Positions 23,432-34,200 of a stretch of DNA of 64,000 nucleotides are shown here, piece by piece. Below the pieces are notes generated by a model that made no database searches, was not told the origin of the DNA, and worked only from the letters and a program-made list of their open reading frames with translations. How positions within the stretch are numbered: position 1 is the stretch's first letter; each line of letters begins with the position of its first letter. The position numbers and the translations under genes were made by a program. This DNA is from Lamellibrachia satsuma. Taxonomy: Eukaryota; Annelida; Polychaeta; Sabellida; Siboglinidae. The stretch covers positions 11,167,662-11,231,661 of the forward strand of contig BSQZ01000006.1 in the NCBI GenBank assembly GCA_033239005.1. Direction: 5' to 3'.

Positions 23432-24460
23432 ATGGTTGCGCTTGGAAACGAAAGTGTCTTGGACGGTATGTGGAACATGTCTAGAGTGCTGGCTTCGAAC
23501 AATGATTCAACGACTAATATAACCAACGACAACTATGAAAACAGCACTGGGGCAAGGAACTATCAAAAACTTGCGTATGCCTTGATCGCTGCGCTTGGCA
23601 TGTTTGGAAACGCTATAGTTATATTTGTCATCTTACAGAGTGTATCGATGCGCAGTAAGTTTACAGACATCTTGATCTTAAACCAGAGCAGCATTGATTT
23701 TGTGACGTCCGTTCTAATATTGATAACGAAAGCGCTGAACGTTTCTAAACAAAATTTGTCCGGAGTGGGCGGTGATATCTTGTGCAAATTCTGGCTGAAT
23801 GAACTGCCGCTGTGGAGCATAATGGTATCGTCGTCCTACAGTCTGATAGCTATGACCATTGAACGTTATATCGGGATTGTGCATCCAATGTTCCATCACA
23901 CCTCTTTATCAAAGACAAATGTCATATTCTTGGCGTGCGTCTCCTGGTGTCCAGGGCCGATATTGATGTTGTGTTTCATGGTGCCAACTTCCAGTGTTGT
24001 TAATGGCAGTTGTACAATGATTATAATCTCGGACCAATCGTTGAGGAGGGCAATCGGTGTGGTGTTTTTCGTAATGCAATATCTACTCCCAATGATTGTG
24101 TTTATTACATGCTACAGCAAGATGTTTATACGTCTACGAACTCATGTACATCCGGAAGCACCAAATCTTAGCCACGAGGCAACGGTTAAGAAGGCGCGCG
24201 CCAGACGCAACGTTCTAAAAACTCTGTTGCTCGTCGTAATTGGATATATCCTGTGTAACAGTTGGAACCAGTTAAGTTATCTTGCTTTCAACTTCGGCGC
24301 CCCTCTGGACTTCTCGAGCAATTATCACAATTTCACCGTTATAGCGATGTTTGCTAACTGTTGCATCAATCCTTTTCTCTACGCGTTACAATATCGCCCG
24401 TACCAGAACGAACTGCGGAAATTCTTCTGTAAACGCGACACCTCTGTTGATACGTCGTAG
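23432..24460 (+). CDS. Rhodopsin-class GPCR, single exon (receptor 2)
   Basis: A seven-transmembrane receptor of 342 residues, orphan. N-glycosylation sites NES, NMS, NDS, NIT and NST lie in the first 40 residues. Landmarks are GN at 59-60, LNQSSID with Asp89, Cys118 and Cys194, IERY at 143-146, Trp172, Pro220, CNSWNQ at 275-280 and NPFLY at 313-317, followed by a basic short tail. The start at 23432 is the first ATG of the predicted exon. It is the only intact forward-oriented copy. Its nearest relatives in the window are the frameshifted unit 4 copy and the inverted receptor at 37407-38438. The missing proline in TM6 is shared by all copies, so it is a family trait and not damage. Confidence 0.94.
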   Translation: MVALGNESVLDGMWNMSRVLASNNDSTTNITNDNYENSTGARNYQKLAYALIAALGMFGNAIVIFVILQSVSMRSKFTDILILNQSSIDFVTSVLILITKALNVSKQNLSGVGGDILCKFWLNELPLWSIMVSSSYSLIAMTIERYIGIVHPMFHHTSLSKTNVIFLACVSWCPGPILMLCFMVPTSSVVNGSCTMIIISDQSLRRAIGVVFFVMQYLLPMIVFITCYSKMFIRLRTHVHPEAPNLSHEATVKKARARRNVLKTLLLVVIGYILCNSWNQLSYLAFNFGAPLDFSSNYHNFTVIAMFANCCINPFLYALQYRPYQNELRKFFCKRDTSVDTS

Positions 24461-24510
24461 CTACTGCGCAGTGACAATCAATGATTCCTCATTTTCAGTA
24501 AAATCCACGA

Positions 24511-24534
24511 ATATATATATATATATATATATAT
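24511..24534. repeat. (TA)n microsatellite after receptor 2
   Basis: About 24 bp of TA repeat. The equivalent place in unit 4 (56566-56785) carries a CA-type array. Confidence 0.9.
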
Positions 24535-24619
24535 TGTAGTTTTACAAGTGCTACATACAGTATATTAATTGTGTATAATATGTGTGTATGTCGTCAGAAT
24601 GGTGACGTTGCAGTTCAGT

Positions 24620-25450
24620 GTTCTCACTCATGTTGTTGGTTCAGAAGTGTGTTCACGGTGAAGGTTCAGTAGTCGATTCGTATTGTTAATATACGAATTA
24701 ATTCATACTGTTGGTTCACTACATGATTAATGTTGTTTGTTTACTAAATGATTATGCTGTTGGTTCACCAACTGATTCATGTTGTTAGTTGACTAAGTGA
24801 GTAATGATCTTTGTTTACTAAGCGATTTGTGTTGCTGGTACGCCAACTAATTCATGTTGTAGGTTGAATGCATAAGTAACGTAATTTGTTTATTTTTGTT
24901 GCTGGTTTGTCAATTGATCCATATTGTTGGTTCACTATATGAGTAATGCTGTTTATTTACTAATTTAATCGTGTTACTGGTTCACCAACTGATTTATGTT
25001 ATTGGTTGAATACATGAGAACTGTTTTTTGTTTACTAAATGATTCGTGTTGCTGGTTCACCAACTGATGCATGTTGTTGGTTGACTACATGAGTAATGTT
25101 GCTTGTTTTCTAAATGATTCATATTGCTGGATCACCAATTGATTCATGTTGTATTGTCATATGTTGTTATTTCACATGTTGTTGCATACATATGTTGTTG
25201 TGTCACATATTGATTCACCTTTTTGGTTCAATATTTAATTCTTCGTATCAATTCCTTAACTGGTTTATGTGTTTGGTTCTACAAGTAATTCGTGAAATAG
25301 GTTTATTGACTGGTTGATATTGTTAGTTTATTGCTTGAGTCGTGTTGGTAGTTGACAGCTTGATTCCTGACTCATGTTTTTGCTTCGCCGATTGATTCGT
25401 ATTATTGTTTCAACAACTGATTGATGATGTCGGTTCACCAAGTGATTCGT
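24620..25450. repeat. 25-bp minisatellite with 75-bp higher-order period (unit 2)
   Basis: Degenerate tandem units of 25 bp such as ACTAAATGATTCGTGTTGCT plus GGTTC. Three alternating types (…TTGGTTG, …TTTGTTT, …CTGGTTC endings) form a 75-bp higher-order unit, seen most clearly at 24920-25120. No coding potential. Confidence 0.8.
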
Positions 25451-25815
25451 GTTGTTTTTGCGATTTTTCTGTCCAAATGTTGCTTATTAAATCTATATAT
25501 GTTCCTCCAACAAAGTCATGTTTTGTGTACTAGTTTTTACAATTTCTTTGCTAGGTTTATAACCCTCTAGTTAATAAATAATCCCTTGACATAAATTAGG
25601 GTTAGAGTCCTTGTTCAGTTGCATGACGTACACTCAACTTAGTCGGTAAATCTACATTCGACTCACTAAGTGCCAATTAGTTGGCCAGATGTTTGTGTGC
25701 CGTTGCATGAAAATCTCGCCCGGTATCAACCAACTGGGTTCCACCAGCGGGACAAGTCGATAATCAGATTACTGCATTTTAGGGGCAAATCTTCCCACTA
25801 TTGCAATTCGTCATT
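25450..25815. repeat. Unit 2 spacer after minisatellite
   Basis: Collinear with 8165-8525 and 58440-58800. Landmarks are TTTCTGTC, ATTAGGGTTAG and CCAACTGGGTTCCACC. No gene. Confidence 0.75.
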
Positions 25816-27893
25816 AATCAAGAATTAACAAGATTTAAGATGCCAAGTGGACAAGGAACCCATTGGCTTATAGAGAGTCCAACAATTTTCTCATGTATGG
25901 GTAGCCCGCTCTTATCAGATATCGCTCAATTATATTTTTAAACATATTCACACTACTAGCATTAACGCAACAATTTGGCAGTTTGTTCCGTTCATTTGTC
26001 ACCCTCTGGGAGAAAGAGTACTTTCTCATGTCCAACCTACACTGCTCATTAACTGATGCTGCTTTGTGTCCTCTGGTTCTACTGCCTTCTTTAAGTTTGA
26101 AGAACATATTCCTGTCAACAACCTCATAACCATTCACTATTTTAAATAATTCTATTTGGTCTCCTCTTAGTCGCCTGGTCTCTAGTGTTGTCAAACCACA
26201 TTGTAATAAGCGGCTTTGGTAACTAAGGTCTCTCAATTCTGGAATCATTTTAGTTGCTCTTCGTTGTATTCTTTCTAACTTGTCTATATCCTTTTTACGA
26301 TACGGCCTCCATGCTTGAATACAATATTCCAGGTGTGGTCTAACTATTGCTTTGTACAGCGGTACAATTTACTGTTTCTCCTTGTACGTGATAGTTCTCC
26401 TAGTTACCCTTAGAATGTTATTTCCTTTCGAAGCAGCAATCCGACATTGCTCTGAAACTTTCATGTCAGCACTAAATGTTACTCCTAAGTCCTTTTCTTG
26501 TGTGATTCTACCTAGCATCCCCCATTTTATATTCTTCGTCCATGTTTCTATGTCCTATGTGTATGCATTTACACTTCACACAATTGAATAACATTTGGCA
26601 TTTTTCTGACCATTCAACTAAGTTATCCAGATCATCCTGCAAACCCTGTCTATCAACCATTTTCTTAAGCAGTTTTGGTGGTACCCTATCAACTCCCAGT
26701 GATTTATTATCTTTCATCTTCTTAATTTTCTTTGCTATCATTTCAGGAGTTACAAGTAACTGCCCAAATGTTCTGATTTACTGCCCTCAAATTTAGTAAA
26801 TGGAACTGGAAGTGTTCTGATATCTTCTGTGGTAAAAACTAAGCTGAAATACTCATTCAGTACCTCTGCCATTTGAAACCCGTCTGATATTATGTTTCCA
26901 CTGTTGTTTTCCAGTGGTCCGACCTCGTACTTTCTGTTTACTCCTTACATAAGCATATAAACTCTTGCTCTAATTTTTTATATTACCTGCCAATTTTTTT
27001 TTCAAAGGTTCTTTTAGATTTTCTAAGTATTTTCTCATATCTTTATCTTTACCTTTGTGAAAGTTTCTCCTATACGTTTTTTATTTTTACCTTCTGATTT
27101 TACATTGATATCAAAATGTATTTGATTGAGGTCACTGTTACCCAATGGTTGTATTTTTACATTGTCCACTAATTCTTGTTGTGATGACAAAACTATATCT
27201 AATACATTATCTCCCCTGGTTGGTTCGAGCACGTGCTGAGTAAGGAAGCTATCCTGAATAAAAAAATAGAAATTGTTTGTCCTCACTCCTTGTACTCTCT
27301 AGAGATTTCCATTGAATGTGTCCATGGTTAAAATCTCGCATTATGATACATTCCCCTTTAGTTAGTAACTTCCTTTATAGCATTTTGTATTTTTGTGTTA
27401 TCCTCCTCGTTTATGTTTGGACTTCGTTAAATTAATCCAATAGTTAATTTTGAATTTCCTTATATGTTGCACCAAACTGCTTCATCGCAATATGTTTCCC
27501 TTTCTAATTGCATTTAATAAGCCGGAATATATTCTTTAACATATAAAATACCCCCCCTCCCCTTCTTCCTATGCGATCTCTCCTAAACAATACGTATCCT
27601 GTCAACCCTAATTCAGCATCTGTTATGTCTATGATTCGGTAATATCAATTATGTGACGGTCAATATATTCTACCATAATGTTTAATTTTTCTTATTTACT
27701 ATACTTCCAGCATTTAAACACACGCATATATAACCTGCTTCATACCTATTTTTAGAAAATTTTTGTATTGGTTTGTCTGTACTGGTGGCCTCTTGTCCTG
27801 CTTGAGGCAAATAACCCCCTGTGCTTCTATTTTAAACAATGTTTACTACCAAAAATATTTGTTATGTTATCCATGCCACTATCTAATGAAAAA
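25815..27893 (-). mobile_element. CR1-like element, internally deleted (element 4)
   Basis: It starts at its 3' tail (AACAAGATTTAAGATGCCAAG) at about 25820 and ends in the ORF1-ORF2 junction region at about 27893. Remaining parts include the C-terminal tail frame 26248-25868 (MIPELRDLSY, LTTLETRRLRGDQ), a fused fragment at 26741-26508 and an endonuclease fragment at 27286-27035. Frames are broken throughout. It belongs with elements 3 and 5 by its tail wording (KEGSRTRGHKAA). Host sequence equivalent to about 58800-59355 is missing at the insertion. Confidence 0.85.
26508..26741 (-). pseudogene. CR1 reverse transcriptase with core deleted
   Basis: The frame reads MKDNKSLGVDRVPPKLLKKM, which is reverse transcriptase block 1-2, and then passes directly into QGLQDDLDNLVEWSEKC, which lies after the FADD motif in intact copies. 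The whole palm core, including the catalytic Asp residues, has been removed at about 26660 without loss of frame. Confidence 0.85.
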
Positions 27894-27899
27894 TGTGCT

Positions 27900-28690
27900 A
27901 ATAAGTTATTAGCCCAAACTAAATTGTTCAGCTTTCAGGAATTGTTTGAAAACAGCACATTATATTGGTGTGACATTATCGTAATTTATGTGAGAATGGC
28001 CCATACTGCAATAGGTGGCATCCAAGTGTACTGGGGATGCACCGGGCTGCACCAGGAGTTGTGTTCTACTTTGGGTGAGAACTCAACTGGGCGCGTGTCA
28101 TGCAACATCCCCTAATAACTATATGGGAATTAGCCTAACTTAGCCTGAACACTCTTTGTTGAACGAGCTATATCAACAAGAACAATGGTGACGTGTTTGG
28201 AAGATAAACTCGTAGCTGTGCTGTGCTCGTCAGAAAGCAAGCGTTTGTCAAAGTGTTAATCTGCTTAGTGAAACTGGCCCCGTACATAAATCTTGACAGT
28301 CGACAATCATCGTTGATGATGCGCGAAACGAATGACGACTGAACGGATATTAACAACGGCTTCATTATCACATCAGTCTCAATAAAGCTTCGTTGCACAA
28401 GCAATAACACGGCAGAGACGGCTGCATCGCAGGTTCGTTGTGTTTACTAAGCAGCGTTGGCTAATTCTGTCATTGCTGTCAAAGCACATTACGTGGGTTT
28501 TCAAATTGGGCCAGTTTTTTTTAAAATATGATGGTATCACGGACCACTTGGTTTCTACCGTTCTTGAGTTCAGAGTTCGAGTCACGGGGGTAAGACTAAA
28601 TGACATGTACAATTAATGAAAACAAATTATTTGTTTTGAGTTATGGTGCCAACACTGTGGATTTGATTAAATAATACAAAGTATCAAACG
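27900..28690. repeat. Unit 2 spacer before inverted receptor relic
   Basis: Matches 8815-9060, 9770-10260 and 11970-12025 of unit 1 in pieces, and 59360-59815 of unit 4. It includes the diverged third copy of the inverted repeat arm at 28150-28235. No gene. Confidence 0.7.
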
Positions 28691-28705
28691 TTATTTTTGG
28701 CACGA

Positions 28706-28842
<137 letters not shown>

Positions 28843-28854
28843 AAAAAAGTGTCC

Positions 28855-29015
28855 GCTGGAAAATCCCCGTTCAACACAACTCCTAACATTCATTATCGGA
28901 CGTGCCACCCGCAACAGTGGTAATCCGTTGCAAGATTACTTTCCGCAGTACGTTCTGGTACGGGCGATATTGCATAGAAAAACGTATTGATCCAACAGTT
29001 AACAAATATAGCTAT

Positions 29016-29016
<1 letters not shown>
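28855..29016 (-). pseudogene. Inverted GPCR relic: TM7 and tail only (unit 2)
   Basis: On the minus strand the sequence reads [15 protein letters not shown], a TM7 with the NPxxY proline changed, then after a one-base shift [16 protein letters not shown] and a tail [11 protein letters not shown]. This is the C-terminus of a receptor like the one at 37407-38438. Everything upstream of TM7 is replaced by (CA)n and (TA)n repeats. The same truncation point occurs in unit 4 (60302). Confidence 0.85.
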
Positions 29017-29360
<344 letters not shown>

Positions 29361-29450
29361 TAGTATAGCTTTGTTACACAATAAAATACTAATAAGAAGT
29401 GTATTAATAATCTTTGACAAAATGTACAAAAATTCCTATCCAATACAAAG

Positions 29451-29576
29451 GTGCAGATGGCAAGTGGACAAGGAAGTCATTCGCTTATTGTTCGTCTATG
29501 TGTAATACGACCTCCGTAGGCAATATACACTAATGTTACATCGTTTCCTCTAGTTCTCATATCTTTCTTAGGTGAG

Positions 29577-29626
<50 letters not shown>

Positions 29627-29735
29627 ATACCCATTGAATATCATTAAAAAAACTGTTGATCCCCTCTCAACCTCCTTGTCTCTAGTCAAATTCTCTTAGT
29701 CAAACCACATTCTTTTAGACGTTCTTAAAATATAT
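29451..29735 (-). mobile_element. CR1 3' fragment with (TA)n inside (element 6)
   Basis: It begins with the conserved CR1 3' end (CAGATGGCAAGTGGACAAGG at 29454) and includes coding remnants of the C-terminal tail (CATTCTTTTAGACGTTCTT at 29710). A (TA)n array, 29582-29623, occupies the place of the codons around NMFFSL. The fragment is short, heavily mutated and 5'-truncated. Confidence 0.8.
29582..29623. repeat. (TA)n microsatellite inside CR1
   Basis: About 42 bp of TA repeat in the CR1 fragment. The equivalent site at 60679-60835 has GT repeats. Confidence 0.95.
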
Positions 29736-31641
29736 AATTTTAAAATTCTATGAAATGCATTTCGAATAATATAATCGGTAATTGTTCTCATAGAAGCTGA
29801 AGCAATGATGTCACCATGTTTTTAAAGGGAAGATTATACGCAATACCAAGGCTGTGATTACGGAATGTGAGCAACCATTTTCGTGGAAACAATACATGTA
29901 CACTGTTTACCATATGGTGGGGCCTATATGCATAATGACACCCCACTACTAAACGACATTATGTGCAGGTTCGTGATTCCCCTATCCCCATATCTGTTGG
30001 CCGTCATTCGTTGATTTCAAATACGTTATTCCCGTAGGTGTATGATTAATGGGCACTTCTTCCTCAATTAATTTATAACCAATTACATTGGCGTTGATAT
30101 TATATAGAGCCGGACCACCCTTGCATTTTTCTTGTTGAATTTTGCCCGGTATAAGTATCGAATAATTAATAAGTTTTTTTCCGATGATTTCCTCAAAACT
30201 ATATAACACTTGCACAAACAGCTAGAAAAGCTAGAATGGCGTAGTGTATACTAGATAGGTTTTGCTTTGTCGCGAAATGATTCGAGTGAAAACGTTTAAT
30301 TGAGGAAGGATATTTAAGTCGCCTGTTAGTGTAGTTCGACGTGAGGCACTTGGATGCAATGATACTGGGTGACTTGATAGTCATGGACTTGCAGACTTGT
30401 TGTATACAAACATATATAATATATGTATTTCGCCACAGCATTGAACTGATTCTGAATTGAATTAAATTGAATCAGTGTTTATTCAACATTTGTACGTCGT
30501 ACATAGATGTTACAATAATTATGCATACGACAAAACATACCATGACACGTTGAATGGGAAATGCAAGAAGTGTAAACACGTATAACTCATTTCACAGTGC
30601 ATACACAAATGTTATATTCAAGTCAATTCAATTCGAATCAATCTACATATATAAGGTAATTGCACACAAACAATATATTCCCAACCACATAGTTGACTGG
30701 TTACAGAGGGATACGTAACGTAATTGATAAGTAATAATTGATAATTAGGCACGTTTTGTAATATTTCAAGATCAAAAGATTACAGCAATTTTCCATATCC
30801 TTATTTAATTGACTCGACAAAATAGGGCCTTTCACACTCATGCAAATTAACTTCAATGTTGTTATACAGTACTTGTTTTTGAAGTTATATTTCTTTTCGT
30901 GTATGGCGATTGTGAGTGGTGTGCACTATTTGAAAATGCACCTCGCCTTAGTTGTCATTGCACCTCCAGTTTTATAGAAGCATGACACAAAAGTTATGTG
31001 ATACATCCTCCATCATATAAAGTCCTTTGGGAAATGTGGATGGCGTGTTATGTATGTTGAGCACCTGAATTGATGGGAGTAATGTTAATGCTTTATGTGC
31101 TGCTGCATTAGAGCTTTCAGGTGATCAGCATAGGTACACACCGAACTCAGACCGAACTCAATTGATGTCCAATGTTTTGTTGCTTCGACAATTGAGGGGT
31201 GTCATGTTTTGTTGCTTCGACCTGAAAATCGAGCTATGTCATTTTAATGAATTTCACAAAGGAGGTTACTTGTTCTGCGAAATATGCTACTCGTTTCAAC
31301 ACCCTAACTAAATATAAATACATGCCGGAAATGAATTATAATACTGTTATTTGACAGTTATTACGTTATTCTTCATATTATACTAGACAACCGTGTGCGG
31401 ACATCAATACTTCCATAACATGAGACCCTGCTCCGAGAATGTGACTTGGAACGTTTCGTGCCTGAACAGTACTGTTCTATATAAAAACTGATAATTGAAA
31501 AACGTGCAACAATAATTCTTTCCCATGGAGCACTTCTGATGAATGTTTTAAGGATAATTTATTCAACAGATAGTGTGTCACTAATATTTGGGTTATCAAC
31601 GAAGTTTCGCTCATTTCTCAAATCTTAATTACACACGAAGA

Positions 31642-31705
31642 ACGCACACACGCAAGCACGCACACACGCACACACACACACACATACACGCACACACACA
31701 TACAA
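31642..31705. repeat. CA-rich simple repeat
   Basis: Imperfect CA/GCAC repeat. Confidence 0.8.
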
Positions 31706-32077
31706 TACATTAATTAGATCGAGTCCTTGTCCATGACTCGAGTTTCGGATTGAATTCAAGCCTTTTAAAAGTACGGTTCAAATGTGACTCGAGCCGAGAA
31801 GCCCGTATTGAACAAAACATAATAAATACATTTCAACTTGATGGCATAAATAAGATTTATCGCTCCCGGAATGTGAGAACGTTTCACATGTACCTACTGT
31901 TTGATATGATATTGATAGGGTAAGGTGTGGCAAGAAGTCCCTTTGCTAGAAATTGCTAACCCCTTCCATCTAGCAATCAGGCTTGAAAGTAAGAATTTCG
32001 AAATAGACAGATGGAGCCGCACATAATCCTGTCCGTCTGGTTACAACATGGCTACAGCAGACACACAACAATAGGTG

Positions 32078-32265
<188 letters not shown>

Positions 32266-33409
32266 TAGGGTCAAACCACGAACATAAGAATACAATTATA
32301 ATATATGATGATTGTGAATAAAATGTTGATTGATCCATCATCTGCATTAAGACCTGAAGCATTTCTGGCGCATTGGCCATAGGCAAGATACTATAAATAA
32401 TAATAATAATAATATATATATTTCTACGTGAACATAACATATTTGAAATATAAGACTGGTATAATGGTTACGAAATCAACAAATAATACCTCAGCCAAAT
32501 ATCAATATTTAACGCCACCAACACCAATTTACACAACACGTCATCACCAATAATTAGCACCAACTAACACTAACCAAACCCTAAACTAATTTGCATTAAC
32601 TAACATTGACTAATATTAACACAAATTGCCTCAACAAAACACTTAAACAGTTTGCCGTCTAGTATATGATACATGATATAAAATATAAACAGTAGTTCTC
32701 ATCACGACTGTATTTGAAGTTAAAGTTATCACTATTGTTAATGTCTGGACTATATGGTATTATTGAAATAACTGTCCTTCATTTTTATCAAATGCATGAT
32801 GCACTCAATTCTAGTTACACAGATGTAAGTACAGGTATGTTTTTCTTCCATATATAAAAATTCGGAATGACACATTCTGCCTCATATGTGTTAATTATGT
32901 ACTTGTTTGCATAATTTATAGAACCTTCGTATGAGTGGCTGTTTATTTTTGGAGATAGTTGTCTCGAAATAATTTTGGAAGTTCGTGTATGATGCAAAGG
33001 CACCAATACATGGAATTCGAATGTTTCACATGGATGTCATAATTATTGTAATTTGGAGCTCGAGGAAACGGCAGAAGCATAAATACGTTCATCAAGACCA
33101 GTAATTATTAAGTTTTGTTTTGTATTCTCTTCCAGATAATACTTTTTTTTTAATTTACCTATTCGTTCATCTTTGCTTCTGAGTCCTTCAATGCGCATTG
33201 AGGTACCTGCTGAGAATTAAAGATACTGTTTTCCAAGGAATAACAAGTTTTGTCAGACACATAGAACGCATACAGAATCAGTACGCTGTGATACAACACA
33301 ATGGCAACCTTAATGAGGACGTACATTACGTACTGTGCAAATGATTTTATAAAAAAAAGCTCCGTCATCATCATGATGCTTTCGAACACACTTAACGTTA
33401 TGATGCTTT

Positions 33410-33640
33410 CGTCATGATGCTGTGCACATTCCGGATGTTTTCTATCGGATGCTGCTGCCACATATCGATTTGGCGTTTTGCAATGAGAACGTCAGTCCAT
33501 TACACCAATAAGCAGTTAAGTTTCTCGTTCATCACACGTTGCCACAGCTCACTCAGCTGTATAAATGAGTACCTGTCTACATACTTAGGTGGATAATTGA
33601 AGGAATATTCTTCGCAGTAGAGAGCAGAGGTGGAAAAAAC
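33410..33640 (-). repeat. Dispersed repeat, partner of 41055-41345
   Basis: On the minus strand this reads EEYSFNYPPKYVDRYSFIQL then TDVLIAKRQIDMWQQH. The plus strand of 41055-41345 gives EEYSFKYSPLSVARYSFTQL then TDVLIAKRQIDAWQQH. Both have stops between the blocks. It looks like a mobile or formerly coding repeat of unknown family. Confidence 0.6.
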
Positions 33641-33769
33641 ATCAAGGAAGCAGGAAAAGGGGAAGGCCACAGCTGAGATGGGAGGACTGCGTGAGGTTCT
33701 CTGGGCTCTTTCTGTTCCCGATTTTCGTTGACCTGCGAAGTCAAAGCAGTTTAGCAAATGGGATAATTA

Positions 33770-34195
33770 AATGGCTTTATTTGTTTCCCATATTTTGGCA
33801 CAATATGTGGTTATGGTGATTTCGCTACAAGCTTTTTTGAACTTTACTTTTCTGTTGCTAATTTAGGTGTTTAAATATATCAATTAAGTGCGTCCAAATA
33901 ACTTAAAACAATTAGTTATTAAAAGGAAAAAACAATGACAGCTTGATATCATATTATATTACAACTTGCAGGATATTTCTAATTTCTATTTATATTCTAC
34001 ATTTCCACAACACAGACAATTTCTTTAGGAGATTCAATTAATTAATAATTCCAAATAATACACTCTCCTACCGGCCTGCCTCGATTATGCAAGATATTTT
34101 TCCTGCGGTTAGCGGCAAGCTTCGATGTGACGTCACTAGTAACAAGGAAAAGCAGCGAGACTGGAACTTTCCATTCATTCACCTGCGTTTGGTGT
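33770..34195. repeat. Unit 3 upstream fragment
   Basis: Matches 22020-22250 (TTTGTTTCCCATATTTTGG, CCGGCCTGCCTCGA, CCATTCATTCACCTG) with an extra AT-rich insert at about 33815-33995. It stops at the CR1 5' boundary. Confidence 0.75.
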
Positions 34196-34200
34196 AACTT

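Noticed and set aside
24620..25450. Regularly spaced repeats that might suggest a CRISPR array
   Set aside because: Units are contiguous 25-mers without spacers, in eukaryotic DNA with introns and retrotransposons.
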